Origin: Butyrivibrio sp.
GTDB taxonomy: Bacteria; Bacillota; Clostridia; Lachnospirales; Lachnospiraceae
Direction: 5' to 3'
NCBI GenBank assembly: GCA_017470505.1
Contig: JAFUYO010000042.1
Coordinates: forward strand, 1 to 52,223
Length of the DNA stretch: 52,223 bases
Shown here: positions 34,311 to 42,126 of the stretch, piece after piece
Layout: each line of letters starts with the position of its first letter
Numbering within the stretch: position 1 is the first letter of the stretch
Notes under the pieces: generated by a model
The model's database searches: none
Told to the model about the DNA's origin: nothing
Seen by the model: the letters and a program-made list of their open reading frames with translations, nothing else
Program-made: the position numbers and the translations under genes

Positions 34311-35411
34311 ATGAGGATCCTTCTTCTGTCAAATTACGCAAACGGAATATATCTTTTCAGAAAAGAGCTCATAGAGGCTTTTCGGGATGACGGGCACGAG
34401 GTGACAATATCCGTTCCGCCGGATGAGAACTGTGAAAAGCTGCGAGGTCTTGGCTTTAAGGTTGTTGAGACTGATCTGAACCGCCACGGCATGAACCCTG
34501 TTGCGGACTTTAAGCTCTTCCTTTCGTACCTGGGGCTTATTAAGAGGACAAAGGCGCAGGTCGTCCTCACCTACACGGTAAAGCCGAACATCTACGGAGG
34601 ACTTGCTGCAAGAGTCATGAGAGTGCCCTACATCTGCAACATAACGGGGCTCGGGAAGGCGATAGAGAAGGGAGGCGTTTTGAGCCGCGTTCTGATACTC
34701 ATGTACAGGGTCGCAACGAGCCGCGCACAGAAGGTTTTTTTCCAGAATGAGAAAAACAGGGATGTGTGTCAAAAAAGGGGCGTTGCGAAGAAAAACGCTG
34801 ACCTTCTTCCGGGCTCGGGCGTAAACTTAACTGAGCACCCAAAGAGGGACTACCCCGATGAGCAGAGCGGGATAAGGATTCTCGCTGTCCTTCGCATCAT
34901 GAGGGACAAGGGAGTCGGCGAGTTGCTAGATGCGGCGAAGAGGATATCCGGAAAATATGAAAACGTTCACTTCGAGCTCGTCGGCGAGTACGAGGAGGAT
35001 GAGAGAGATAACTTTGAGCCGCGCATAAAGGAGCTTGAAGATAGAGGAATACTTAAGTACTACGGACACATCGACAACGTCGAAGAGGTGATGTCAAAGA
35101 GCCACATAATAGCGCACCCTTCCTACCACGAGGGCATGAGCAATGTCCTTTTAGAGGCTGCGGCCTGCGGAAGACCCATCCTTGCAAGTGACGTAAGCGG
35201 CTGCAGGGAGGCAGTCATTGAAGGTAAGAGCGGCTTTTTGTTTGAGCCCGAGAGCGCGGATGCACTTGCAGATGCTGTTGAGAGGATCCTCACACTCTCA
35301 CCTGATGAGAGGCGAATGATGGGAGAAGCCGGGCACGAGTACATAAAGGAGCACTTTGACAGGCAGATCATTATAGATAAGTACAGGCAGGAGCTGACAA
35401 CTGAATTGTAA
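34311..35411 (+). CDS. Family 4 glycosyltransferase, PglA-like
   Basis: The 366-residue GT-B enzyme starts RILLLSNYANGIYLFRKELIEAF. It has TYTVKPNIYGGLAARVMRVPYICNITGLG, typical of the PglA/CapM-like group that adds a HexNAc to a lipid-linked bacillosamine-type sugar. The donor domain ends with the E-x7-E region in AHPSYHEGMSNVLLEAAACGRPILASD. ATG 34311 is chosen because AAAGGTGG is 8 nt upstream; in-frame GTG codons at 34299 and 34302 overlap that site. By position it would add the second sugar onto the PglC product. The donor sugar (GalNAc in Campylobacter) is only a guess here. Confidence 0.85.
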   Translation: MRILLLSNYANGIYLFRKELIEAFRDDGHEVTISVPPDENCEKLRGLGFKVVETDLNRHGMNPVADFKLFLSYLGLIKRTKAQVVLTYTVKPNIYGGLAARVMRVPYICNITGLGKAIEKGGVLSRVLILMYRVATSRAQKVFFQNEKNRDVCQKRGVAKKNADLLPGSGVNLTEHPKRDYPDEQSGIRILAVLRIMRDKGVGELLDAAKRISGKYENVHFELVGEYEEDERDNFEPRIKELEDRGILKYYGHIDNVEEVMSKSHIIAHPSYHEGMSNVLLEAAACGRPILASDVSGCREAVIEGKSGFLFEPESADALADAVERILTLSPDERRMMGEAGHEYIKEHFDRQIIIDKYRQELTTEL

Positions 35412-35458
35412 CAACGCAGGTGTTACTTAAAAGCAACTTTATCAATCTTCCTGTCTGA

Positions 35459-35547
35459 TTGACATAAGTAGTATAATGAATATGGCTATGTGTAATTTTT
35501 TGAGTGATATTCTCACAGGTTTTTTAGAGAGGTGAGATTTTAGGAGG
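35459..35547 (+). promoter_or_regulatory. Promoter-like boxes and alternative hairpins before the UDP-HexNAc dehydrogenase gene
   Basis: TATAAT at 35472-35477 is a perfect -10 box but its -35 partner is weak; TTGACA at 35459-35464 is only 7 nt away and would need TATGGC (35481-35486) as -10. Downstream, TCTCAC (35511-35516) can pair either with the upstream GTGA (35504-35507 region) or with GTGAGA (35532-35537), and TTTTTT lies between the two options. The AGGAGG site at 35542-35547 follows. The layout would suit attenuation. The earlier part of the gap has GTAACA/TGTTAC (35408-35426) around the previous stop codon. Confidence 0.4.
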
Positions 35548-35555
35548 ATACACAG

Positions 35556-36872
35556 ATGGGTTTATATGAGAAACTCCTTTCGGGAGAAGAAAAGCTTTCA
35601 CTGGTTGGACTGGGATATGTCGGAATGCCTATCGCAGTCGCCTATGCCAAAAAGATCAAGGTTGTCGGCTATGACTTCAACGCTGCCAAGGTTGATCTCT
35701 ACAAGAAGGGCATCGACCCTACAAGAGAAGTGGGTGACGATGCGATAAAGCAGACGACGGTTGAGTTTACCGCAGATCCTGAAAAGCTCCGTGAGTGTAA
35801 ATTCCACGTGGTTGCGGTTCCGACGCCCGTCAATGACGACCACACACCGGATCTTTCGCCGGTTGAGGGCGCGAGCCACACTTTGGGCAAATATCTCACA
35901 AAGGGCTCCATCGTTGTCTATGAATCCACGGTCTATCCGGGAGTTACAGAGGATATATGCGTACCGATTCTCGAGGAGGAGTCCGGACTTAAGTGCGGCG
36001 TTGACTTCAAGATCGGTTATTCGCCCGAGCGTATCAATCCCGGAGACAAGGTTCACAGGATTGATACCATCACCAAGATCGTATCCGGTATGGATGAGGA
36101 GACTCTGGACGAAGTCGCCAAGGTCTACAGCCTCGTAGCGCTTGCAGGAGTTTACAAGGCTCAGTCCATCAAGGTCGCCGAGGCTGCCAAGGTAATCGAG
36201 AACAGCCAGAGGGACATCAATATAGCATTCATGAATGAGCTCTCCATGATCTTCCACCGCATGGGGATAGATACGAAGAGCGTCCTGGAGGCAGCAGGAA
36301 CCAAGTGGAACTTCCTCCACTTCTTCCCGGGACTTGTCGGAGGTCACTGCATCGGCGTTGACCCCTACTATCTGACCTACAAGGCAGAGGAGCTCGGATA
36401 TCACTCACAGATCATCCTCTCCGGAAGGCGCATCAACGACGACATGGGCAAGTACATCGCCGAGTCGTGCGTAAAGAGGCTGATCGCGCAGGACATACCT
36501 GTTAAGCATGCAAAGGTGGCGATCCTTGGTTTCACCTTCAAGGAGAACTGCCCTGACACGAGAAACACAAAGGTTATTGACATATATAACGAGCTCGGCG
36601 AGTACGGCATTAAGCCTCTGGTTGTAGATCCTCAGGCTGACTCGGACGAAGCAAAGAGGCTCTACGGCATCGAGTTTGACAGCCTCGACAAAGTTAAGGA
36701 CATGGACGCTGTCATCGTCGCCGTGGCACACGAGGATTTCAAGGATTACAAGGCAGAGGACATCGCAAAGTTCTTTAACCCCGCCCACAAAACAAAAGTC
36801 TTCCTTGACATCAAGGGCATCTATGACATGAACGATTTCGCTTCGCCCCGGTTTGACTATTGGAGACTATAA
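35556..36872 (+). CDS. tviB: UDP-N-acetylhexosamine 6-dehydrogenase (TviB/WbpO-like)
   Basis: The 438-residue enzyme oxidises C6 of UDP-GlcNAc or UDP-GalNAc to the uronic acid using two NAD+. It shows GLGYVGMP (18-25), PTPVNDDHTPDL, ESTVYPGVTED, YSPERINPGD, AGTKWNFLHFFPG and the catalytic Cys265 in GGHCIGVDPYYLTYKAEELGYHSQIILSGRRIND, all typical of the TviB/WbpO/CapL subgroup rather than UDP-glucose dehydrogenase. A strong AGGAGG precedes the ATG and a promoter-like leader lies upstream. With the epimerase at 36950 it would give UDP-GalNAcA, a possible target for the amidotransferases at 44082 and 49983. Confidence 0.92.
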   Translation: MGLYEKLLSGEEKLSLVGLGYVGMPIAVAYAKKIKVVGYDFNAAKVDLYKKGIDPTREVGDDAIKQTTVEFTADPEKLRECKFHVVAVPTPVNDDHTPDLSPVEGASHTLGKYLTKGSIVVYESTVYPGVTEDICVPILEEESGLKCGVDFKIGYSPERINPGDKVHRIDTITKIVSGMDEETLDEVAKVYSLVALAGVYKAQSIKVAEAAKVIENSQRDINIAFMNELSMIFHRMGIDTKSVLEAAGTKWNFLHFFPGLVGGHCIGVDPYYLTYKAEELGYHSQIILSGRRINDDMGKYIAESCVKRLIAQDIPVKHAKVAILGFTFKENCPDTRNTKVIDIYNELGEYGIKPLVVDPQADSDEAKRLYGIEFDSLDKVKDMDAVIVAVAHEDFKDYKAEDIAKFFNPAHKTKVFLDIKGIYDMNDFASPRFDYWRL

Positions 36873-36949
36873 ACAGATGCGAAGCGGTGCGATCCGTATA
36901 GCTGCCACACACGTGAGTATGCTACACTTTTGCAGAAAGGACACCTACT

Positions 36950-37924
36950 ATGGGTTTTACTGAATTACAGTTTCCTGAGACTTCCGTCTTTCTTGTGACG
37001 GGAGGCGCAGGCTTTATCGGATCGAATATATGCGAGGCACTCCTTAATAAAGGGCTTACGGTCAGGTGCCTTGACAACCTCTCAACGGGCCATATTGAGA
37101 ACATTCAGCCATTTATGGACAACCCGAAATTTACATTTTTGCAGGAGGACATCCGCGACCTCGACGCCTGCATGAAGGCGACAGAGGGGGTGACCTACGT
37201 ACTTAATGAGGCGGCCTGGGGAAGCGTACCCAGGAGCATAGAGATGCCTCTTTTGTATGAGGAGATCAATATCCGCGGGACGCTCAATATGATGGAGGCA
37301 TCGAGGCAGAACGGCGTAAAGAAATTTGTCTACGCGTCGAGCTCATCAGTCTACGGCGACTCCACCACCCTTCCCAAGAAGGAGGGCCAGGAGGGCAATG
37401 TCTTATCCCCATATGCTCTGACCAAGAGGACAGACGAGGAGTACGGCAAGCTCTACAAGAAACTATATGGCCTCGACACCTACGGACTTCGCTATTTCAA
37501 CGTATTCGGACGAAGGCAGGACCCCAACGGCGCATACGCAGCGGTCATCCCCAAGTTCTTAAAGCAGCTCATGAACGGGGAGCAGCCCACCATAAACGGC
37601 GACGGCAAGCAGTCCAGGGACTTTACCTATGTTGACAACGTAATTGAGGGGAACCTCAGAGCGTGCCTCGCATCCTCTGACGCAGCAGGAGAAGCCTACA
37701 ACATCGGCGCAGGCGGAAGAGAGTACCTCATAGACGTATACCATCATCTGACAGGGGCTCTCGGCGTTGATATTGAGCCCATCTTCGGACCTCCCAGAAA
37801 GGGAGACATAAGGGATTCAAACGCCGACATAGAGAAGGCGAGGAAAAACCTTGGGTATGATCCCTCCTACGACTTCAAGGCGGGAATTGAGCTCGCCATC
37901 GAGTGGTACAAAGAAAACCTGTAA
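36950..37924 (+). CDS. tviC: UDP-HexNAc(A) C4 epimerase (TviC/WbpP-like)
   Basis: The 324-residue extended SDR has the NAD motif TGGAGFIGSN (17-26), DNLSTG, a YASSSSVYGDS serine region (about 128-138) and the catalytic Y155/K159 in SPYALTK. NEAAWGSVPRSI and RYFNVFGRRQDPNGAYAAVIPKF are typical of the TviC/WbpP/Gne group that interconverts GlcNAc and GalNAc forms, including the 6-carboxylate. It is 77 nt downstream of the dehydrogenase. The pair reproduces the tviB-tviC arrangement of Vi antigen and of wbpO-wbpP in Pseudomonas O6. Confidence 0.9.
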   Translation: MGFTELQFPETSVFLVTGGAGFIGSNICEALLNKGLTVRCLDNLSTGHIENIQPFMDNPKFTFLQEDIRDLDACMKATEGVTYVLNEAAWGSVPRSIEMPLLYEEINIRGTLNMMEASRQNGVKKFVYASSSSVYGDSTTLPKKEGQEGNVLSPYALTKRTDEEYGKLYKKLYGLDTYGLRYFNVFGRRQDPNGAYAAVIPKFLKQLMNGEQPTINGDGKQSRDFTYVDNVIEGNLRACLASSDAAGEAYNIGAGGREYLIDVYHHLTGALGVDIEPIFGPPRKGDIRDSNADIEKARKNLGYDPSYDFKAGIELAIEWYKENL

Positions 37925-37943
37925 GATAAGTTCCGTATCTTAC
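37921..37943 (+). other. Hairpin overlapping a stop codon
   Basis: GTAAGATA (37921-37928) and TATCTTAC (37936-37943) form a perfect 8-bp stem over a 7-nt loop. The stem includes the stop codon of the tviC-like gene (37922-37924) and ends 21 nt before the next ATG. Terminating ribosomes would disrupt it, so it could tune translation of the deacetylase gene. No T-run follows. Confidence 0.5.
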
Positions 37944-37964
37944 GCACATGAGGAAAGCAGTGTA

Positions 37965-38708
37965 ATGCGCATCGCTATCAGAATGGACGATATCACACCT
38001 GATATGGACTGGGAGAAGTTTGAACGCTTCAAGGCCCTCCTCGATAAGAGCGGCATAAAACCTCTTATTGGTGTGGTTCCGGATAACAGGGATGAGAAAC
38101 TAAAAAAGAACCCGAAACGCGATGACTTCTGGCAGTACATTACAAGGCTCCGGGAGGATGGATGGGTTATAGCCATGCACGGCTTAAATCACCTCTACAC
38201 TACCTCTGACGGAGGTCTTTTTCCGATAGGAAACAAGTCTGAATTTGCGGATCTCCCCTTTCAGAGGCAGATGGAAATGGTATCAGAGGGCAAGAGTATC
38301 CTTCTTGCAAACGGGATAGAGACGGACATATTCATGGCCCCGTCCCACTCATTTGACAAGAACACGATAAGAGCCCTCAAGGAAAACGGTTTCACCGGGA
38401 TAACAGACGGCTTCGGGAAGGCGCCCTATAAGTTACTTGGAATGGTTTTTTACCCGATCTCTGCGGTCAGGAAAAAGAGCCTTGAGGACACAGGGGACGG
38501 GATCGTGACCTTCGTGTACCACGCGAACACCATGAACGACAAAGACTTCGAAGCGCTTGAAAAACTTCTTTTATCCGGAAAAGCGGTGTCATATTCAGAG
38601 TTTTTTGGTGCGGAGGTACAAAACCGCAGCTTTATTGGAAATGCAGTGCAGTTTTTGACGGCTAGCGCCAAGAGGATGGCAGTTAACATCCGTAGAGGAA
38701 GAGGATAA
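37965..38708 (+). CDS. Polysaccharide deacetylase-like protein (DUF2334 type)
   Basis: The 247-residue protein has the NodB-like plan: an N-terminal acidic motif RMDDITP (about 5-11), the metal-binding HGLNHLY with two His four residues apart (about 66-72) and APSHSFD (about 124-130). It probably removes an N- or O-acetyl group from a sugar; DUF2334 enzymes are mostly uncharacterised. ATG 37965 is chosen because the conserved beta strand IAIRMDD starts there and AGGAA precedes it. No signal peptide is seen, so it would act in the cytoplasm, for example on a lipid-linked or nucleotide-linked HexNAc. It follows the UDP-HexNAcA genes. Confidence 0.75.
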   Translation: MRIAIRMDDITPDMDWEKFERFKALLDKSGIKPLIGVVPDNRDEKLKKNPKRDDFWQYITRLREDGWVIAMHGLNHLYTTSDGGLFPIGNKSEFADLPFQRQMEMVSEGKSILLANGIETDIFMAPSHSFDKNTIRALKENGFTGITDGFGKAPYKLLGMVFYPISAVRKKSLEDTGDGIVTFVYHANTMNDKDFEALEKLLLSGKAVSYSEFFGAEVQNRSFIGNAVQFLTASAKRMAVNIRRGRG

Positions 38709-38712
38709 TCAA

Positions 38713-39990
38713 ATGGGAGATAAGAGCGGACCCATCCGCGTGCTTCACGTGCTCGGAGGACTGGGGGTAGGCGGCGCTGAATGCCGGATCATAGATCTAT
38801 ACAGAAACATGGACAGGAATAGGATCCAGTTTGATTTCCTTGTCCACTATTCACCTTTAGAAACTGGAAAAAAGAGTCCGACTTCTGATGAACTGATGGC
38901 AGTTCGAGAGCCGGACTATTTTGATAATAGCGTACTTAGACTTGGGGGAAGGATTTTCTGCCTTCCGAAGTTTACGGGTACGAACATCCTCGATTACAAA
39001 GCGGCGATAAAAAGGCTCTTTGAGGAGCACAGCGGCGAGTGGAAGGTGGTGCAGGGGCACATGACGAGCACTGCGGCGATCTACCTTCCCATCGCCAAAA
39101 AAGCCGGGGTTCCGATCTGCATCGCCCACGCCAGAAGCGCCGGAGTCGACAGTGGGATAAAGGGGATGGCGACGAAGTTTTTCAGAACGCCCTTAAAAAA
39201 GCCCGGAGTCACCGACTACAACTTTGCCTGCTCAAAGGAGGCCGGAATTGCGGTATTTGGACAGGACCTTGTCGATGCGGGGAGCGTCCGCATAATACCA
39301 AATGCGATTGACCTTCGGAAATTCGCCTACAACGAGGAAGTCAGAAACAGGATAAGAGCTGAGCTCGGCGTATCAAACGCCCTGGTCATCGGCCATGTCG
39401 GGAGCTTCCGCTACGCCAAGAACCACGAGTTTCTCTTAAATGTCTTTGCGCAGCTCTGCAGGCTGATCGACAACGATGACCTCAATCAGTTCAGCATGCT
39501 CCACGGTATGAGGCTGCGGCTTCTTATGCTGGGCAAGGGGCAGCTGATGGATGAGATGAAGGAGCTTGCAAAGACGCTCCACATTTACGACAGGTGCATC
39601 TTTGCCGGCAATAAGTCAAACGCCGGCGAGTACTACCAGGCGATGGACTACTTCTGCTTCCCATCAAGGTATGAGGGACTTCCGGGGAGCGTCATAGAGG
39701 CGCAGGCCTCGGGCCTTCAGTGCCTCGTATCGGACAGCGTTACGCCGGAGGTGAACGTAACGGAGCTCGTATCAATGCGCAGCATCAGCTCTGAGCCGAG
39801 GGACTGGGCGAGGAAGATGATTGACGACCTGCTCCTTAGAGGAGATATCAGAAGCGATGTCTACAAGTACTCAATAGGCGACAGAAATGAGAGCTCCGAG
39901 CACATCTTAAGCAGGCTCCGCTCTGCGGGCTTTGATGTGAAGGCGCAGGCCAAAGAGCTTTCATTGTTCTATGAGAGAGGGCATTTTTGA
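38713..39990 (+). CDS. Family 4 glycosyltransferase (EpsF-like)
   Basis: The 425-residue GT-B enzyme starts IRVLHVLGGLGVGGAECRIIDLYRNMDRNRIQFDFLVH, a pattern shared with EpsF-type exopolysaccharide transferases. It has SVRIIPNAIDLRKFAYN, IGHVGSFRYAKNHEFLL and the E-x7-E region in FPSRYEGLPGSVIEAQASGLQCLVSD. It begins 4 nt after the deacetylase gene and its stop overlaps the next start (TGATG), so the whole group 37965-43239 looks like one translationally coupled operon segment. Donor and acceptor are unknown. Confidence 0.87.
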   Translation: MGDKSGPIRVLHVLGGLGVGGAECRIIDLYRNMDRNRIQFDFLVHYSPLETGKKSPTSDELMAVREPDYFDNSVLRLGGRIFCLPKFTGTNILDYKAAIKRLFEEHSGEWKVVQGHMTSTAAIYLPIAKKAGVPICIAHARSAGVDSGIKGMATKFFRTPLKKPGVTDYNFACSKEAGIAVFGQDLVDAGSVRIIPNAIDLRKFAYNEEVRNRIRAELGVSNALVIGHVGSFRYAKNHEFLLNVFAQLCRLIDNDDLNQFSMLHGMRLRLLMLGKGQLMDEMKELAKTLHIYDRCIFAGNKSNAGEYYQAMDYFCFPSRYEGLPGSVIEAQASGLQCLVSDSVTPEVNVTELVSMRSISSEPRDWARKMIDDLLLRGDIRSDVYKYSIGDRNESSEHILSRLRSAGFDVKAQAKELSLFYERGHF

Positions 39991-41189
39991 TGGCTGACAA
40001 AAAGAAAAATCTCCTTCTGATGGTTCCCATGCTCCATCAGGGCGGATTTGAGAGAGTCTGCATCAAGACCGCGAGGCTGATGCAGGAATTCTACAACGTA
40101 CATATTCTCATCTTCAGCTCCAAAGACATCAACTTCGATGTGACGGGGCTTGATGTGATAGACATAGACATTCCTGCCAAAAAGGGGATGTTCAACAAGA
40201 TAATCAATGTATTTAAGCGTGTCATCAGGACCCGTAGCATAAAGAAGGAGCTCCATGCCGACATCTCCTACAGCTTCGGCAGCAGCGCCAACTATGTGAA
40301 CGTGCTCTCTAGAGGGAAAGAGAGGGTATTAACGGGCCTTCGCTGTCAGACCGATATGGAGAGCAAGAGGCAGGTGAAGCTCTTTTGCAAGGGCTCTACG
40401 CAGGTTTTGTCCTGCTCCAAGGAGATCGTGAGGCAACTTCAAAAGGACTTTAATTATGGCAGGAGCACCTACATATACAACCCGCTGGACATAGCGGACG
40501 TCGAGAAAAAGGCAGGAGAGACTATTACCGACTATCCATTTAATGGGAATGGCCTTGTTACCTTCTCATGCATGGCAAGAAACGACTACATAAAGGGAAT
40601 CTGGCACCTTGTCAAAGCTTTTTATCTGGCGCAGAAAGAAAGCCCCAATATCAGGCTCATCATCATGGGAGCCGGAAACTGGGACAGGTACAAAAAGATG
40701 GCAAAGTCCCTTGGCATCAGCGACAAGGTCGCTTTCATGGGGCTTAAAAAGAATCCCTTCCCCTATGTCGCTTCCTCCGACATCTACGTCTGCAGCTCCA
40801 ACCATGAGGGCTTTCCAAACGCGGTCCTGGAGGCCATGGCTCTCAAAAAGCCCGTTATCTCCGCTGACTGTAAGACCGGTCCAAGAGAGATACTGCTCTC
40901 GGAATCGGAGTACGAGGATCTGATAGAGAGAATCCCTGACGGAGCGAGCACGACAGAGACCATAAGAGGCGAGTACGGGATCCTGGTTCCCGATATGGAT
41001 GAGAGAGAGGACTATGATCCCGGGCACAATACAGACGGCGAGCGGATGCTGTCAAGAGAGATGGTCCGCCTTGCAGCTGATAAGGCGGAGAGAGATAAGT
41101 ATTCCGGGAAGGCCTTCGAGAGGGCGCTCTTCTACACGCCTGAGAAATACAAGAAAAGTATCCACGAGATTTTCAAGAGGTATGAGTGA
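39990..41189 (+). CDS. Family 4 glycosyltransferase (PglH/PglJ-like)
   Basis: The 399-residue GT-B enzyme begins NLLLMVPMLHQGGFERVCIKTARLM. It has SCSKEIVRQL, TYIYNPLDI, SCMARNDYIKGIWHLVKAF and the E-x7-E segment SSNHEGFPNAVLEAMALKKPVISADCKTGPREIL. The last motif, with C-x-x-GPREI, is typical of PglH/PglJ enzymes that add alpha-linked HexNAc to a lipid-linked chain. It resembles the proteins at 42127 and 46674. An insert with a duplicated acidic stretch (about 310-345) is unlike the paralogues. The ATG overlaps the previous stop; a TTG one codon earlier is the alternative. Confidence 0.85.
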   Translation: MADKKKNLLLMVPMLHQGGFERVCIKTARLMQEFYNVHILIFSSKDINFDVTGLDVIDIDIPAKKGMFNKIINVFKRVIRTRSIKKELHADISYSFGSSANYVNVLSRGKERVLTGLRCQTDMESKRQVKLFCKGSTQVLSCSKEIVRQLQKDFNYGRSTYIYNPLDIADVEKKAGETITDYPFNGNGLVTFSCMARNDYIKGIWHLVKAFYLAQKESPNIRLIIMGAGNWDRYKKMAKSLGISDKVAFMGLKKNPFPYVASSDIYVCSSNHEGFPNAVLEAMALKKPVISADCKTGPREILLSESEYEDLIERIPDGASTTETIRGEYGILVPDMDEREDYDPGHNTDGERMLSREMVRLAADKAERDKYSGKAFERALFYTPEKYKKSIHEIFKRYE

Positions 41190-42124
41190 TGCATTACAAG
41201 GTAGTTGTTTTTGGAGTTAAGGACACATCGGAAAACATCATCGAGTTTATAGAGAACGAGATCTGCAGGGTGGACCTCGTCATTACAATAGCCGGCAAGG
41301 TACTTGAGCACAATCAGGTTTCGGGCTTTAAGGGGCTCTCTTTCCTCACGGATAAGTTCGGGATCCCCGTATATGAGGCTGACAGCTATTTTCTGAACGA
41401 TGAAAAGACAAAAAAGTTCATTTCAGAGAACACCTTTGACATAGGCATCGTTATGGGCTGGCAGAGGCTGATCCCCAGGGAAGTCCTTGACTCTTTTAAA
41501 GAGGGAATCTTCGGCTTCCACGGAAACTGCGGGTACCTGCCCTTCGGAAGGGGAAGGTCGCCCTTAAACTGGTCGATCATTTTGGGAGATACCAGGTTTA
41601 ACTTAAACCTCTTTAAGTACGACGAGCACGCCGACTCCCCCAATGTCTTTGCGACCGAGATGTTCCAGATAAATGCGCATGACGACATCAGATCGGCCCA
41701 GTACAAGAACATGATCTGCTCCAAGAACCTCATCAAAAAGCTCCTCACAACCTATATGGAAAATGGGAGCGTCACCATACATACAGATTCAAAAGACTTC
41801 GATTCATGGTACAATAAACGTACAGCAGCTGACGGACGGATTTCATTCAGGGACAGGACGAGGGATATCTACAACCTGATCCGCGGTGTTGCAGCCCCCT
41901 TCCCCGGCGCCTTCTGCTATGCTGATACAGAGGATGATGAGCACTTAGTCAGAATATGGCAGGCTCATCCCTTCGATGAGATGATAGATTTTTCGGCCTA
42001 CGCTCCCGGCGAGATCGTCGATATCTTTGACGGGAAGCTTGTTGTGAGGACTGTCGACGGATCACTTCTGATCGATAAGTACGAGAGCGAATATCCTCTT
42101 AAAAAGAAAGTGATATTACTGTAA
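41189..42124 (+). CDS. Formyltransferase-like protein (possible sugar N-formyltransferase)
   Basis: The 311-residue protein has the formyltransferase fold: YKVVVFGVKDTSENII at the start, IGIVMGWQRLIPREVLDSF, the catalytic region FGFHGNCGYLPFGRGRSPLNWSIILGD (His about 111) and the acid in DEHADSPNVF (about 149). A C-terminal domain (from about 210) resembles that of methionyl-tRNA formyltransferase. The asparagine usually two residues before the catalytic His is replaced by Gly, as I recall for some other sugar formyltransferase-like proteins. Given the 4-amino sugars made here, N-formylation of such a sugar using formyl-tetrahydrofolate is likely. The start overlaps the preceding stop. Confidence 0.7.
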   Translation: MHYKVVVFGVKDTSENIIEFIENEICRVDLVITIAGKVLEHNQVSGFKGLSFLTDKFGIPVYEADSYFLNDEKTKKFISENTFDIGIVMGWQRLIPREVLDSFKEGIFGFHGNCGYLPFGRGRSPLNWSIILGDTRFNLNLFKYDEHADSPNVFATEMFQINAHDDIRSAQYKNMICSKNLIKKLLTTYMENGSVTIHTDSKDFDSWYNKRTAADGRISFRDRTRDIYNLIRGVAAPFPGAFCYADTEDDEHLVRIWQAHPFDEMIDFSAYAPGEIVDIFDGKLVVRTVDGSLLIDKYESEYPLKKKVILL

Positions 42125-42126
42125 AC

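Noticed and set aside
35459-35477. TTGACA and TATAAT as one promoter.
   Set aside because: The spacing is only 7 nt, far too short for a sigma-A promoter; each box must be paired with another partner if used at all.
35598-36404. A 268-codon minus-strand open frame opposite the UDP-HexNAc dehydrogenase gene.
   Set aside because: It is antisense to a very well conserved gene and gives no recognisable protein; its length reflects codon bias of the real gene.
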